A stretch of 64,000 nucleotides of DNA, taken from the NCBI RefSeq assembly GCF_900102315.1, contig NZ_FNBL01000003.1, positions 248,001 to 312,000 of the forward strand, given 5' to 3'. A program made the translations under genes and the position numbers. The first letter of the stretch is position 1. Each line of letters opens with the position of its first letter. The notes beneath the pieces were generated by a model, which worked only from the letters and a program-made list of their open reading frames with translations, was not told where the DNA came from and did not search any database. The DNA is from Celeribacter baekdonensis. GTDB lineage: Bacteria; Pseudomonadota; Alphaproteobacteria; Rhodobacterales; Rhodobacteraceae. Below, in pieces: positions 50,080-58,249 of this stretch.

Positions 50080-50310
50080 GTGAAATGCGTTAGGGCCGCG
50101 CGACGCTTTGGTCAACCATTTGGTTGAATAACGAAAACGCGAGCGGCGAGCGCTAACAGCGGCAAAGGCATGGGGTGTCCCGTCTTTACCGTGATCTAAA
50201 TACTTAATAAAAACAGTATCTTAATCCATTTCAAAATGGGGTATTCCCGTGTTGACTCTGAATGTCCCCCCGCATAGCTTGCCGCCAAGCAACCAAAGGG
50301 GCTTTTTGCC
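50080..50310 (+). promoter_or_regulatory. Promoter region of the F0 ATP synthase operon
   Basis: A 231-base divergent gap between the ArsR gene and atpI. The stretch at 50190-50225 is AT-rich (AAATACTTAATAAAAACAGTATC) and is the probable promoter. No consensus boxes can be assigned with confidence. Confidence 0.35.
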
Positions 50311-50667
50311 ATGACCGACCCGCATGATCCCGAGCGCCTGCGCGCTTTGGAAGAGCGGATTGAAAAGGTGAAAGGGGCACTTGCTCCCAAAACCTCCCGC
50401 GGTGAAGAACACTTTTCTCAGGCCAATATGGCCTGGCGGATGGTGGTGGAATTGGTGGCCGGTCTCTTGATCGGCTTTGGTATAGGGTGGGGCTTGGATA
50501 AGCTCTTGGGCACAATGCCCTTGTTCCTCGTACTGTTCATAGGCTTCGGTCTTGCTGCGGGCGTCAAAACGATGATGCGAACCGCCAAGGAAATCGAAGC
50601 TGGGCAGGTGGCAGATGCCGCCAAGAATGATAACGCGGGTGATCCCGCACGTGATGAGAGGGATTGA
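50311..50667 (+). CDS. atpI: ATP synthase protein I
   Basis: A 118-residue AtpI/AtpZ-type small membrane protein. Two membrane segments ([22 protein letters not shown] and [16 protein letters not shown]) lie in the second half, after a charged N terminus. AtpI assists c-ring assembly or Mg uptake. It is the first gene of the F0 operon and overlaps the atpB reading frame start region. Confidence 0.88.
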   Translation: MTDPHDPERLRALEERIEKVKGALAPKTSRGEEHFSQANMAWRMVVELVAGLLIGFGIGWGLDKLLGTMPLFLVLFIGFGLAAGVKTMMRTAKEIEAGQVADAAKNDNAGDPARDERD

Positions 50668-50669
50668 AC

Positions 50670-51425
50670 GTGGCAACTGAAGCGCATGGTTCCGAGAGCA
50701 GCTTGGCCTTCCACCCGATGGATCAGTTCAAGCCGGTGTCTCTGTTTGGCGACGGCACGATCCATTGGTACACCGTGACCAACGTCACGCTTTGGATGGC
50801 GATCACCGTTCTGGCGATCGTGCTCCTTTTGGTCGTCGGCTCGCGTGGCCGCGCCATGGTGCCCTCGAAAGGTCAGTCCATTGCCGAGCTGATGTACGGT
50901 TTCGTCTATAAGATGGTCGAAGATGTCGCCGGCAAAGACGCCATCCGCTACTTCCCTTACATCATGACGCTGTTCTCGTTCATCGTCTTCGCCAACATCC
51001 TCGGCCTTCTGCCGCTCTCCTTCACCACCACTTCGCATATTGCTGTGACCGGTGTTCTGGCCCTTCTGGTGTTCACCTTTGTCACTGTCTTGGGCTTCGT
51101 GAAAAACGGCTCCAAATTCCTCGCTTTGTTCTGGATCTCCTCCGCGCCGCTCGCTGTGCGCCCGCTTCTTGCGGTGATTGAGTTGATCTCCTACTTCGTG
51201 CGCCCCGTCAGCCACTCCATTCGTTTGGCGGGCAACATGATGGCTGGCCACGCCGTGATCAAAGTGTTCGCGGGCTTCGCCGCCATCGCCGCTATCTCGC
51301 CGGTTTCGATCCTTGCGATCACCGCGATGTACGGTCTCGAAATTCTCGTGGCCTTCATTCAGGCCTACGTGTTCACCATTCTGACCTGTGTCTATCTCAA
51401 GGACGCGCTTCACCCGGCTCACTAA
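50670..51425 (+). CDS. atpB: ATP synthase F0 subunit a
   Basis: A 251-residue subunit a with six hydrophobic segments. The proton-path Arg is in [14 protein letters not shown] near residue 190, and the [18 protein letters not shown] region precedes it. The GTG at 50670 follows GAGAGGGA; a TTG two codons earlier is the alternative. It forms the stator channel with the c ring. Confidence 0.95.
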   Translation: MATEAHGSESSLAFHPMDQFKPVSLFGDGTIHWYTVTNVTLWMAITVLAIVLLLVVGSRGRAMVPSKGQSIAELMYGFVYKMVEDVAGKDAIRYFPYIMTLFSFIVFANILGLLPLSFTTTSHIAVTGVLALLVFTFVTVLGFVKNGSKFLALFWISSAPLAVRPLLAVIELISYFVRPVSHSIRLAGNMMAGHAVIKVFAGFAAIAAISPVSILAITAMYGLEILVAFIQAYVFTILTCVYLKDALHPAH

Positions 51426-51483
51426 GTCCGGTCAGGTTTAGAACTCGCTTTTTCAGCCAATTCCAACGTAAGGAGATACCCCC

Positions 51484-51720
51484 ATGGAAGGCAATATCGC
51501 AGAACTCGGCAAATACATCGGTGTAGGCCTCACAGCAATCGGCATGGGTGGCGCAGCCATCGGTGTGGGTAACGTGGCTGGCAACTACCTGTCCGGCGCT
51601 CTTCGTAACCCGTCCGCCGCTGCGTCGCAGACGGCGACCCTCTTCATCGGCATGGCCTTTGCAGAAGCTCTGGGGATCTTCTCGTTCCTCGTCGCTCTTC
51701 TGCTGATGTTCGCCGTCTGA
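51484..51720 (+). CDS. atpE: ATP synthase F0 subunit c
   Basis: A 78-residue hairpin protein of two membrane helices. The glycine-rich first helix ([18 protein letters not shown]) and loop RNPS are typical, and Glu61 in [12 protein letters not shown] is the proton-binding carboxylate. No sodium-binding signature (Gln in helix 1 with Ser next to Glu) is present, so a proton ring is expected. A TAAGGAGAT site precedes the ATG. Confidence 0.95.
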   Translation: MEGNIAELGKYIGVGLTAIGMGGAAIGVGNVAGNYLSGALRNPSAAASQTATLFIGMAFAEALGIFSFLVALLLMFAV

Positions 51721-51833
51721 TCGAACACTCTATCCTTACGGCAGGGTGGGTCGGTTTTCCGATCCACCCTCGCGTAAACTAGGGGTCTCTCCGGCATGGG
51801 TTCGGAGAATTAGGTCAGAGCCAGGAGGATAAG

Positions 51834-52364
51834 ATGGCAACAGAGACGCACGGGGCAGAGTTGGCGACCGCTGAGGCAGGCATGCCGCAGCTCGACTTCG
51901 CGACATTCCCCAACCAAATTTTCTGGCTTCTGGTCACGCTTGTCGTGATCTATTTCGTGCTCTCGAAAATCGCCCTGCCGCGCATCTCTACGGTGCTTGC
52001 GGAACGGTCCGGCACGATCATGAATGATATTTCTGCCGCCGAAGAGCTCAAACTCAAGGCCAAAGAGGCAGAAGCAGCCTATAACGCGGCTCTCGCTGAG
52101 GCGAAGTCTGAAGCGCAACGGATCTCAAACGAGACTCGCGCTGCGATTCAGGCCGATCTCGACACAGCGCTGGCCAAAGCCGATGCACAGATTGCGGCCA
52201 AAGCGGCCGAATCTGAGAAAGCCATCAACGAAATCCGCGATGGTGCGATGGACAGTGTCAAAGCTGTGGCCAAAGACACCGCCAAAGAAATCGTCGCCGC
52301 CCTCGGCTCAACTGCGGATGCACGCACCATCACCGCCGCGGTCACCGCGCGTATGAAAGGGTAA
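51834..52364 (+). CDS. atpX: ATP synthase F0 subunit b'
   Basis: A 176-residue b-type stator subunit. One membrane helix ([25 protein letters not shown], about 27-50) is followed by a long Ala/Lys/Glu coiled coil. The [13 protein letters not shown] start identifies the b' form found in Rhodobacterales and phototrophs, pairing with the b subunit as a heterodimer. Confidence 0.9.
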   Translation: MATETHGAELATAEAGMPQLDFATFPNQIFWLLVTLVVIYFVLSKIALPRISTVLAERSGTIMNDISAAEELKLKAKEAEAAYNAALAEAKSEAQRISNETRAAIQADLDTALAKADAQIAAKAAESEKAINEIRDGAMDSVKAVAKDTAKEIVAALGSTADARTITAAVTARMKG

Positions 52365-52368
52365 GGAT

Positions 52369-52941
52369 ATGAAAAAACTTTCTCTTCTCATCGCTCTCGT
52401 CACCGCGACTCCGGCCTTGGCCGCATCCCAAAACCCGTTTTCGGGTGATTTCTGGACACTGACCAACACCAACCTGATCGTCCTTTTGGGCTTTTTGGTG
52501 TTTGTTGGCATTCTGATCTGGAAAAAGGTTCCGGCTCTGTTGGGCAAAATGCTTGACGACCGTGCGGCTGGTATCAAATCTGACCTCGACGAAGCCCGTG
52601 CGCTGCGCGACGAAGCGCAGTCGATCTTGGCCTCCTACGAGCGCAAGCAGCGCGAAGTGCAGAACCAAGCCGATGCCATCGTCGCTCAGGCGAAAAAAGA
52701 CGCGGAAGCTGCCGCCGAGAAAGCGAAAGAGGACATCAAGACCTCGATCCAACGTCGTCTCGCCGCCGCTGAAGACCAGATTGCGGCAGCCGAAGCCGCG
52801 GCCATCCGCGACGTGCGCAACGCGGCCATCACGGTGGCCATTGGCGCGGCCTCTGACATCATCACCAAACAGATGACGGCAGCGGATGCCAACGCGTTGA
52901 TCGAAACCTCGATCACCGAAGTGGGTGAAAAACTGCACTGA
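52369..52941 (+). CDS. atpF: ATP synthase F0 subunit b
   Basis: A 190-residue b subunit. A hydrophobic N-terminal stretch resembling a signal peptide (LSLLIALVTATPALA) precedes the membrane helix (LIVLLGFLVFVGILIWKKVP, about 42-62), then a long coiled coil with LDEARALRDEAQSIL. It lies four bases after atpX and ends the operon at a shared terminator. F1 genes are not in the window, as usual in Rhodobacterales. Confidence 0.92.
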   Translation: MKKLSLLIALVTATPALAASQNPFSGDFWTLTNTNLIVLLGFLVFVGILIWKKVPALLGKMLDDRAAGIKSDLDEARALRDEAQSILASYERKQREVQNQADAIVAQAKKDAEAAAEKAKEDIKTSIQRRLAAAEDQIAAAEAAAIRDVRNAAITVAIGAASDIITKQMTAADANALIETSITEVGEKLH

Positions 52942-52974
52942 TCTTTTCCTGACCTGACCCATCAGACCCCGATC

Positions 52975-53006
52975 AAAAAACCCCCGCCTTTGCGGGGGTT
53001 TTGTTT
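52975..53006. terminator. Bidirectional terminator between atpF and the GntR gene
   Basis: AAAACCCCCGC pairs with GCGGGGGTTTT over a short loop, with A runs on the left and T runs on the right, so it can stop transcription from both sides. Confidence 0.92.
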
Positions 53007-53032
53007 TGAGTATTTGGCTGCAATGAAACGGT

Positions 53033-53803
53033 TCAGCCCCGCGACTGTTCATGCTCAAACCTGAGCCGGGCAATGTCTTCGTTGCGCTCAAATTTTTGCT
53101 GATCGCTGAGCGCCGCTTCGACATAATCCAGATGCCGGATCACGGCGGCGCGGGCGGCGTCCGGGTCGCGCGCTTGCAACGCGTCATTGATGGCGCGGTG
53201 TTGATCCAACAGCAGGGCGCGGTTGGTGCGTTGTTTGAAGATCACCGAGCGGTTGTAAAACACGCCCTCACGCAGCAGATCAAACATTGACCGCATCATA
53301 TGCAGCATGATGACATTGTGGCTGGCCTCAATGATCGAGAGGTGAAACTCCGCATCAAGCCGCGCCTCATCGGTTGGATTGCGCTTTGGATGCGCCGCTT
53401 CCATTTTTTTAAAGATCGCGTTGATGACGTTCAAATCGGTGTCTGAGGCAAAGCGGGTGGCGCGTTCGGCGGCCAAGCCCTCCATGTCACGGCGAAACGC
53501 GATATAGTCAAACACCGCCTCGTCATGGCTGCCAAAGAGTTTGACCAAGGCGGGGGAAAAGGCCGACCCCAAGACATCTGCGACAAACACGCCCGCGCCG
53601 GCTTTTGTGGTCAAAAGCCCCTTGGACGAGAGCTCTGCGAGGGCTTCGCGCACGGAGGGCCGCGACACGCCCAGACGCTCCGCCAAATCGCGTTCCGAGG
53701 GCAGGCGTTCGCCGGGGCGCAAAATGCCACGCAGGATCAACAATTCGATTTGCTTCATCACCGAATGCGCCAGTTTTTCGGCATTGATTTTTTGAAATGG
53801 CAT
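53033..53803 (-). CDS. GntR-family (FadR subfamily) transcriptional regulator
   Basis: A 256-residue FadR-type regulator. The winged helix part (LLILRGILRPGERLPSERDLAERLGVSRPSVREALAEL, residues 18-55) is followed by an all-helical FCD effector domain with metal-binding His and Asp in LDAEFHLSIIEASHN and LDQHRAI. Such proteins sense organic acids. The ATG at 53803 follows GGAGGGG. A TGAT-CAA-ATCA dyad lies just upstream (about 53822-53832) and may be its own operator. No target gene is adjacent. Confidence 0.83.
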   Translation of the reverse strand: MPFQKINAEKLAHSVMKQIELLILRGILRPGERLPSERDLAERLGVSRPSVREALAELSSKGLLTTKAGAGVFVADVLGSAFSPALVKLFGSHDEAVFDYIAFRRDMEGLAAERATRFASDTDLNVINAIFKKMEAAHPKRNPTDEARLDAEFHLSIIEASHNVIMLHMMRSMFDLLREGVFYNRSVIFKQRTNRALLLDQHRAINDALQARDPDAARAAVIRHLDYVEAALSDQQKFERNEDIARLRFEHEQSRG

Positions 53804-53932
53804 GGGCCCCTCCATAAGAGTGATCAAATCATATGACCAGACGCGCAGAGGTGCCACGAAAACACGCATCTGTTGGCCGTGAAAAAGGCCGGGACTGAGC
53901 CCGGCCTTTCAAATCGTCCCCTTATGGCAAGG

Positions 53933-54580
53933 TCAGGTCATCGGCGTGATGACGATTTCGACGCGGCGGTTTTGCGCGCGGCCTTCCGGGGTGAGGTTGG
54001 TGGTCACAGGCGCATCTTCGCCGCGGCCATAGGCCTGAACCCGGCCCGGAGCCACACCATTGGCGGTCAGGATCGTCGCCACAGCAGAGGCGCGGCGGGT
54101 CGACAAGGCTTGGTTGTAGGTCGCAGAGCCGGTGTTGTCCGTGTGACCGATCACCTGAACCGTGGTGTTCGGATAATCCTGAAGGTTATAGGCCAGTTTG
54201 CTCAGGTCGCTTTGCAGCGAGGGCATCACAACGGAGCTATCGGTGGCAAACAGAATGTCCTGTGGCATGGTGACGATCAACTGCGAGCCGGTGTTGACGA
54301 TTTTCACGTCATCATTGCCGAGGTCCTGACGCAAATCTGCGGCTTGTTTGTCCAATTGTTGACCGATGGCACCACCGATGGCCCCACCAATCACCGCACC
54401 GACGGCGGCTTTTGCCAATTTGTCGTCATTGGAGCTTGCGCCCAAAATGCCGCCAAGGGTCGCGCCGATAACGGCACCTTGGGTGGTTTTTTGATTGGAA
54501 TCAGTGGCATAGGTGTCCATGCACGCAGTCAGGCCAAAACTGGCGATCAGCGGGATGGCAACGAAAAGAGGGGATTTCAT
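53933..54580 (-). CDS. OmpA-family lipoprotein with glycine zipper
   Basis: A 215-residue outer membrane lipoprotein. The lipobox LTAC at residues 17-20 follows a signal peptide. A glycine-zipper segment (GAVIGATLGGILGA and AVGAVIGGAIGGAIG) spans about 35-75, and a C-terminal OmpA/MotB peptidoglycan-binding domain (VIGHTDNTGSATYNQALSTRRA and YGRGEDAPV) follows from about 105. It tethers the outer membrane to peptidoglycan, similar to YiaD. Confidence 0.88.
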   Translation of the reverse strand: MKSPLFVAIPLIASFGLTACMDTYATDSNQKTTQGAVIGATLGGILGASSNDDKLAKAAVGAVIGGAIGGAIGQQLDKQAADLRQDLGNDDVKIVNTGSQLIVTMPQDILFATDSSVVMPSLQSDLSKLAYNLQDYPNTTVQVIGHTDNTGSATYNQALSTRRASAVATILTANGVAPGRVQAYGRGEDAPVTTNLTPEGRAQNRRVEIVITPMT

Positions 54581-54617
54581 ATCGTATCCTCGTGTTAAAA
54601 CTGCTCTGGCGCTGGTT

Positions 54618-55544
54618 TTACCGCTCTATTGCGCCAGAAACACGGTGGATTTTCGCGGAGCACGCAAGTGCGGCGGGTTTCTGCTCAGTCGGGAGGTGGA
54701 GTTGACTGTCGGCTTGCAGGCTTTCATAGGCCAAAAGCGCGCGTTTGACGGGTAAACCCCAGTGATAGCCGCCCAAAGCGCCGGTTTTGCGCAAAACGCG
54801 GTGGCAGGGGATCAGCCAGCTCACCGGGTTGCGCCCGACGGCGGTGCCGACCGCACGCACGGCTTTGGGCGCACCAATGGCCGCAGCAATGTCGGAATAG
54901 GTGGTGACCTGACCCGAAGGGATCGACAAAAGCGCCTCCCAGACTTTGATCTGAAACGGCGCGCCGATGAGGTGCAGTTTCAGATCGCCGCCGCCGATGG
55001 CTGCGGTGATGTAGGGGCGCACGGCTTCGGTGTCCTCGATGTAGGTGGCGGCGGGCCAACGCCCGGAGAGGTCGGCAAAGGCCGCCTCTCGCGTGGTCTC
55101 AGACGTAAATGCGAGGGCGCAGAGGCCACGTTCGGTGGACATGGCCAAGGCTTCGCCAAAGGGTGTGGCGAACCAGCCGTAAGCAAGGGTCAGCCCCGCA
55201 CCTTTGCGGGCAAAATCCCCCGGCGTCATCGCATCCCAGCGCATAAACAGGTCGTGCAGGCGGCCCGTGCCGGACAGCCCGGCACCATCGGCGGCCTCAA
55301 CCATTGTATGATTGCGTGCAATCATCGCCTTGGCGTGGCCCAAGGTTAGATATTGCTGAAACCGTTTAGGCGACACTCCGGCCCATTGCGAAAAGATTTT
55401 TTGCGCGTGATGCGGGCTCATGCCCAGATCCTGTGCCAGCGCGTCAAGCGGCAAGGGCAGGGGGGCCTGATCCAGCAGGTCGATGGCGCGACGGATCACG
55501 TTGTAATGGTATTGGTCCTCAAGTGGCGATGGTGCGTTGGTCAC
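54618..55544 (-). CDS. Ada-like AraC/O6-methylguanine-DNA methyltransferase fusion
   Basis: A protein of about 308 residues combining an AraC helix-turn-helix (LDALAQDLGMSPHHAQKIFSQWAGVSPKRF, about 35-65) with a C-terminal DNA alkyltransferase domain whose acceptor Cys lies in LIPCHRVLRKTG. The preceding IPSGQVTTYSDIAAAIG segment is the DNA-binding wing. It lacks the N-terminal zinc domain of E. coli Ada that repairs methylphosphotriesters, so it likely repairs O6-methylguanine only. A GTG at 55544 or TTG at 55577 may be the start; no strong ribosome site settles it. Confidence 0.82.
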   Translation of the reverse strand: MTNAPSPLEDQYHYNVIRRAIDLLDQAPLPLPLDALAQDLGMSPHHAQKIFSQWAGVSPKRFQQYLTLGHAKAMIARNHTMVEAADGAGLSGTGRLHDLFMRWDAMTPGDFARKGAGLTLAYGWFATPFGEALAMSTERGLCALAFTSETTREAAFADLSGRWPAATYIEDTEAVRPYITAAIGGGDLKLHLIGAPFQIKVWEALLSIPSGQVTTYSDIAAAIGAPKAVRAVGTAVGRNPVSWLIPCHRVLRKTGALGGYHWGLPVKRALLAYESLQADSQLHLPTEQKPAALACSAKIHRVSGAIER

Positions 55545-55641
55545 AGTCTGTATCCGGGATCTGATGGAATCTCCCAAAGCCTAATCGCTTTGTTGCCCTC
55601 TGCCGACCCGAAACTTGTCGAAACGTCGGCGCATTCTGGCA

Positions 55642-56349
55642 TCAGGCGGCCATGCGCCGCGCCGCGATTACGGAGCGGGGGTGCAACACCAAAGCCTCGC
55701 CCCGGTGGAGCATCAGGCGGGCAGATTGCGTGCTTAGGTGATGTGGCCCGAGTTTTGCGATGATTTTTCCCGCAGTTTTGGACGACAGCATGGATAGGGT
55801 GTTTGCATCGGCAAACAGGCTTTCGATCCAAACCCCTTCGGCCAAAAGCACCTCATGCTCCGCCATGAGCAGGTGGCAATAGGCATATTCCGGATGGGGG
55901 ATATTGAAGTTGGCCTCTGCTTCGGTGGCGATGTCGAAGGCGGGCACGAAAACTTCAGATTCGGCGAAATAGAGTTCAATCTGCGGTGCGCTCAATAGAA
56001 TATGGTGGTCCGGCGACAGGATCAGATCGCGTTCAGGGGTGCGTTCGCCCAAAGCGCCTGCGACGATGCGCATCGGTTTGGCGACATTGGCCTCATCCAA
56101 GGCACTTCTCCCGACCCAAAGGAGCGGTTGATATCCGTGATCGCGCGTCAACAACAGATCGCCGGGGCGCAGCCATTCGACGGGTTGCGGGCCCTCGGCG
56201 GTTTCAATCATCACACCGGGACCGAACCCCGAAAGAGATTTGGGACCGCTTTGAAGTGTGTGATCTGGCATCAAAGCCTCATCGGACAAACGCTCCGCCC
56301 CCGTCATCCCCATTCCCACAAAAGGGCTCATATCCGCAACAGCGTTCAT
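55642..56349 (-). CDS. Degenerate Hint-domain protein
   Basis: A 235-residue Hint (hedgehog/intein) domain protein of the roseobacter kind. The core reads VMIETAEGPQPVEWLRPGDLLLTRDHGYQPLLWVG, then LILSPDHHILL, both typical. The catalytic Cys that normally precedes the FxPGT motif is replaced: residues 41-45 are GFGPG, so self-cleavage by the usual Cys chemistry is not expected. There is no signal peptide, and no upstream calcium-binding or adhesin part as in many Hint proteins. The function is unknown. Confidence 0.8.
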   Translation of the reverse strand: MNAVADMSPFVGMGMTGAERLSDEALMPDHTLQSGPKSLSGFGPGVMIETAEGPQPVEWLRPGDLLLTRDHGYQPLLWVGRSALDEANVAKPMRIVAGALGERTPERDLILSPDHHILLSAPQIELYFAESEVFVPAFDIATEAEANFNIPHPEYAYCHLLMAEHEVLLAEGVWIESLFADANTLSMLSSKTAGKIIAKLGPHHLSTQSARLMLHRGEALVLHPRSVIAARRMAA

Positions 56350-56546
56350 ATGTGTGATCCTGCGATAGTGTGTGATCCTGGGATAGCCAAGTTAGGGCGA
56401 GTTTTTCAGGAAACCTTGAAGGCCGGATTAATCACCCCCCGTCTCAAAGGCTCTAAATTGCGCGTATTTTCATCTGATTTTAGGAAAACCGCACGCATGT
56501 CACCTACGACTTGCTCAAAACGGCGGGACAAGGCATTAGAACGCCC

Positions 56547-57191
56547 ATGAAACAGCTTGAGTATCACACGATCAAAGAGATCTTCACCCGGTTCCAAGCC
56601 GCCGAGGCCGAGCCGAAAGGCGAGCTTGATCACGTCAACGCCTATACTTTGGTGGTGGCCGTCGCGCTTTCGGCGCAGGCGACCGATAAGGGCGTGAACA
56701 AGGCCACGAATGCCCTGTTCAAAATCGCCGATACGCCGCAAAAGATGCTCGATTTGGGCGAAGAGGGCTTGATAGAGCATATCAAAACCATCGGCCTCTA
56801 TCGCAATAAGGCCAAGAATGTCATCAAACTGAGCCAGATTTTGGTCGATGACTATGATGGTGAGGTGCCCTCGTCCCGTGCGGCTCTTGAAAGTCTGCCG
56901 GGCGTGGGGCGCAAAACCGCCAATGTGGTGTTGAACATGTGGTGGCATGTGCCGACCCAAGCTGTCGACACCCATATTTTCCGGTTCGGCAATCGTTCGG
57001 GCGTGGCCGTGGGCAAAGATGTCGTCGCGGTCGAACGCGCGATTGAGGATCACATCCCCGCCGAATTCCAACAACACGCGCATCACTGGATGATCCTGCA
57101 CGGACGCTACACCTGCAAAGCGCGTAAACCTTTGTGCAGCACATGTTTGATACGAGACCTCTGCGCCTTCGAGGAGAAGAATTTTGACTAA
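56547..57191 (+). CDS. nth: Endonuclease III
   Basis: A 214-residue endonuclease III. The helix-hairpin-helix LPGVGRKTANVVLNMWW carries the catalytic Lys, VDTHIFRF the catalytic Asp, and the C-terminal iron-sulfur loop is C-x6-C-x2-C-x5-C (CKARKPLCSTCLIRDLC). It removes oxidised pyrimidines from DNA. The ATG at 56547 starts the conserved protein; the 12 codons before it are less likely. The next gene overlaps its end by eight bases. Confidence 0.93.
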   Translation: MKQLEYHTIKEIFTRFQAAEAEPKGELDHVNAYTLVVAVALSAQATDKGVNKATNALFKIADTPQKMLDLGEEGLIEHIKTIGLYRNKAKNVIKLSQILVDDYDGEVPSSRAALESLPGVGRKTANVVLNMWWHVPTQAVDTHIFRFGNRSGVAVGKDVVAVERAIEDHIPAEFQQHAHHWMILHGRYTCKARKPLCSTCLIRDLCAFEEKNFD

Positions 57192-58170
57192 AACCTATCA
57201 GGTTGTCGGTATCGGCAACGCCATCGTCGATGTGATCAGCCAGGCCGATGACAGTTTCCTCGACCTTATGGGGATCGACAAAGGCATCATGCAGCTTGTC
57301 GAAAGAGAGCGCGGTGAGATGCTTTATGGCGCGATGGAAAACCGGGTTCAAACGCCGGGTGGGTCCGTGGCCAACACTCTGGCGGGGCTGGGTATGCTGG
57401 GGCTGAAAACCGGCTTTATCGGGCGGGTGCATGACGACGCTCTGGGACGGTTTTATGCCGCCGAGATGGTGGCCGATGGCACCGCCTTTGTGAATGCGCC
57501 TGTGCCGGGTGGCGAATTGCCAACCTCGCGGTCGATGATTTTCGTTTCCCCCGATGGCGAGCGGTCGATGAACACTTACTTAGGGATTTCTTCGGAAATT
57601 TCCGAAGCTGATGTGACCGAGGCGGCCGCAGGCGACACGGACATCATGTTCCTTGAGGGCTATCTTTACGACAAACCCAAGGGCAAACACGCCTTTGACC
57701 AAGCCGCGAAACTGACCAAAGCGGCAGGCGGCAAGGTTGGGATTTCGCTGTCCGATCCGTTCTGTGTGGACCGTCACCGCGCCGATTTCCGTACCTTTGT
57801 CAAAGAGATGGATTTCGTCATCGGCAACGAACACGAATGGGAAAGCCTCTATCAGGCCGACCTGTCGACGGCCTTGGAATTGGCGGCCTTCGAATGCGGC
57901 CTCGTGGTCTGTTCGCGCGGCGGCTCTGACGTGGTGTTGGTGCGTGGCGATGAAGAGGCGGTGGTGCCGGTCAAACGCGTGCAACCCGTGGATACCACGG
58001 GGGCGGGCGATCAATTTGCGGCGGGCTTTCTTTATGGCTACGCCACCGGGCAAAGCCTTGCCACCTGTGGTCGGATGGGCTGTGTGGCCGCCGCCGAGGT
58101 GATTTCCCACATCGGCCCGCGCCCGGAGGCGGACCTCAAGGTCTTGTTCCAAAAAGAGGGGCTGATCTAA
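57184..58170 (+). CDS. PfkB-family kinase, adenosine kinase-like
   Basis: A 328-residue PfkB/ribokinase-fold kinase. The N-terminal motif VVGIGNAIVDVISQADDSF and the GGSVANTLAGLGMLG region match adenosine kinases of alphaproteobacteria, and the anion hole/catalytic motif DTTGAGDQFAAGFLYG is near residue 270. It phosphorylates adenosine or a similar nucleoside or sugar. It starts with TTG, preceded by GAGGAGAAG with a good gap, and overlaps nth by eight bases. A perfect 16-pair terminator follows. Confidence 0.86.
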   Translation: MTKTYQVVGIGNAIVDVISQADDSFLDLMGIDKGIMQLVERERGEMLYGAMENRVQTPGGSVANTLAGLGMLGLKTGFIGRVHDDALGRFYAAEMVADGTAFVNAPVPGGELPTSRSMIFVSPDGERSMNTYLGISSEISEADVTEAAAGDTDIMFLEGYLYDKPKGKHAFDQAAKLTKAAGGKVGISLSDPFCVDRHRADFRTFVKEMDFVIGNEHEWESLYQADLSTALELAAFECGLVVCSRGGSDVVLVRGDEEAVVPVKRVQPVDTTGAGDQFAAGFLYGYATGQSLATCGRMGCVAAAEVISHIGPRPEADLKVLFQKEGLI

Positions 58171-58186
58171 GGCCTGACCTCGGATC

Positions 58187-58224
58187 AAAAACGGCGCGCG
58201 GGAGGCTCCCCGCGCGCCGTTTTT
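58187..58224. terminator. Perfect 16-pair bidirectional terminator
   Basis: The 16 bases 58187-58202 pair perfectly with 58209-58224 around a 6-base loop (AGGCTC). The stem begins with five A and ends with five T, so it terminates both the kinase transcript and the convergent polA transcript. Confidence 0.95.
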
Positions 58225-58249
58225 ATGAGTATTTGAGCTGCCATGAAGA

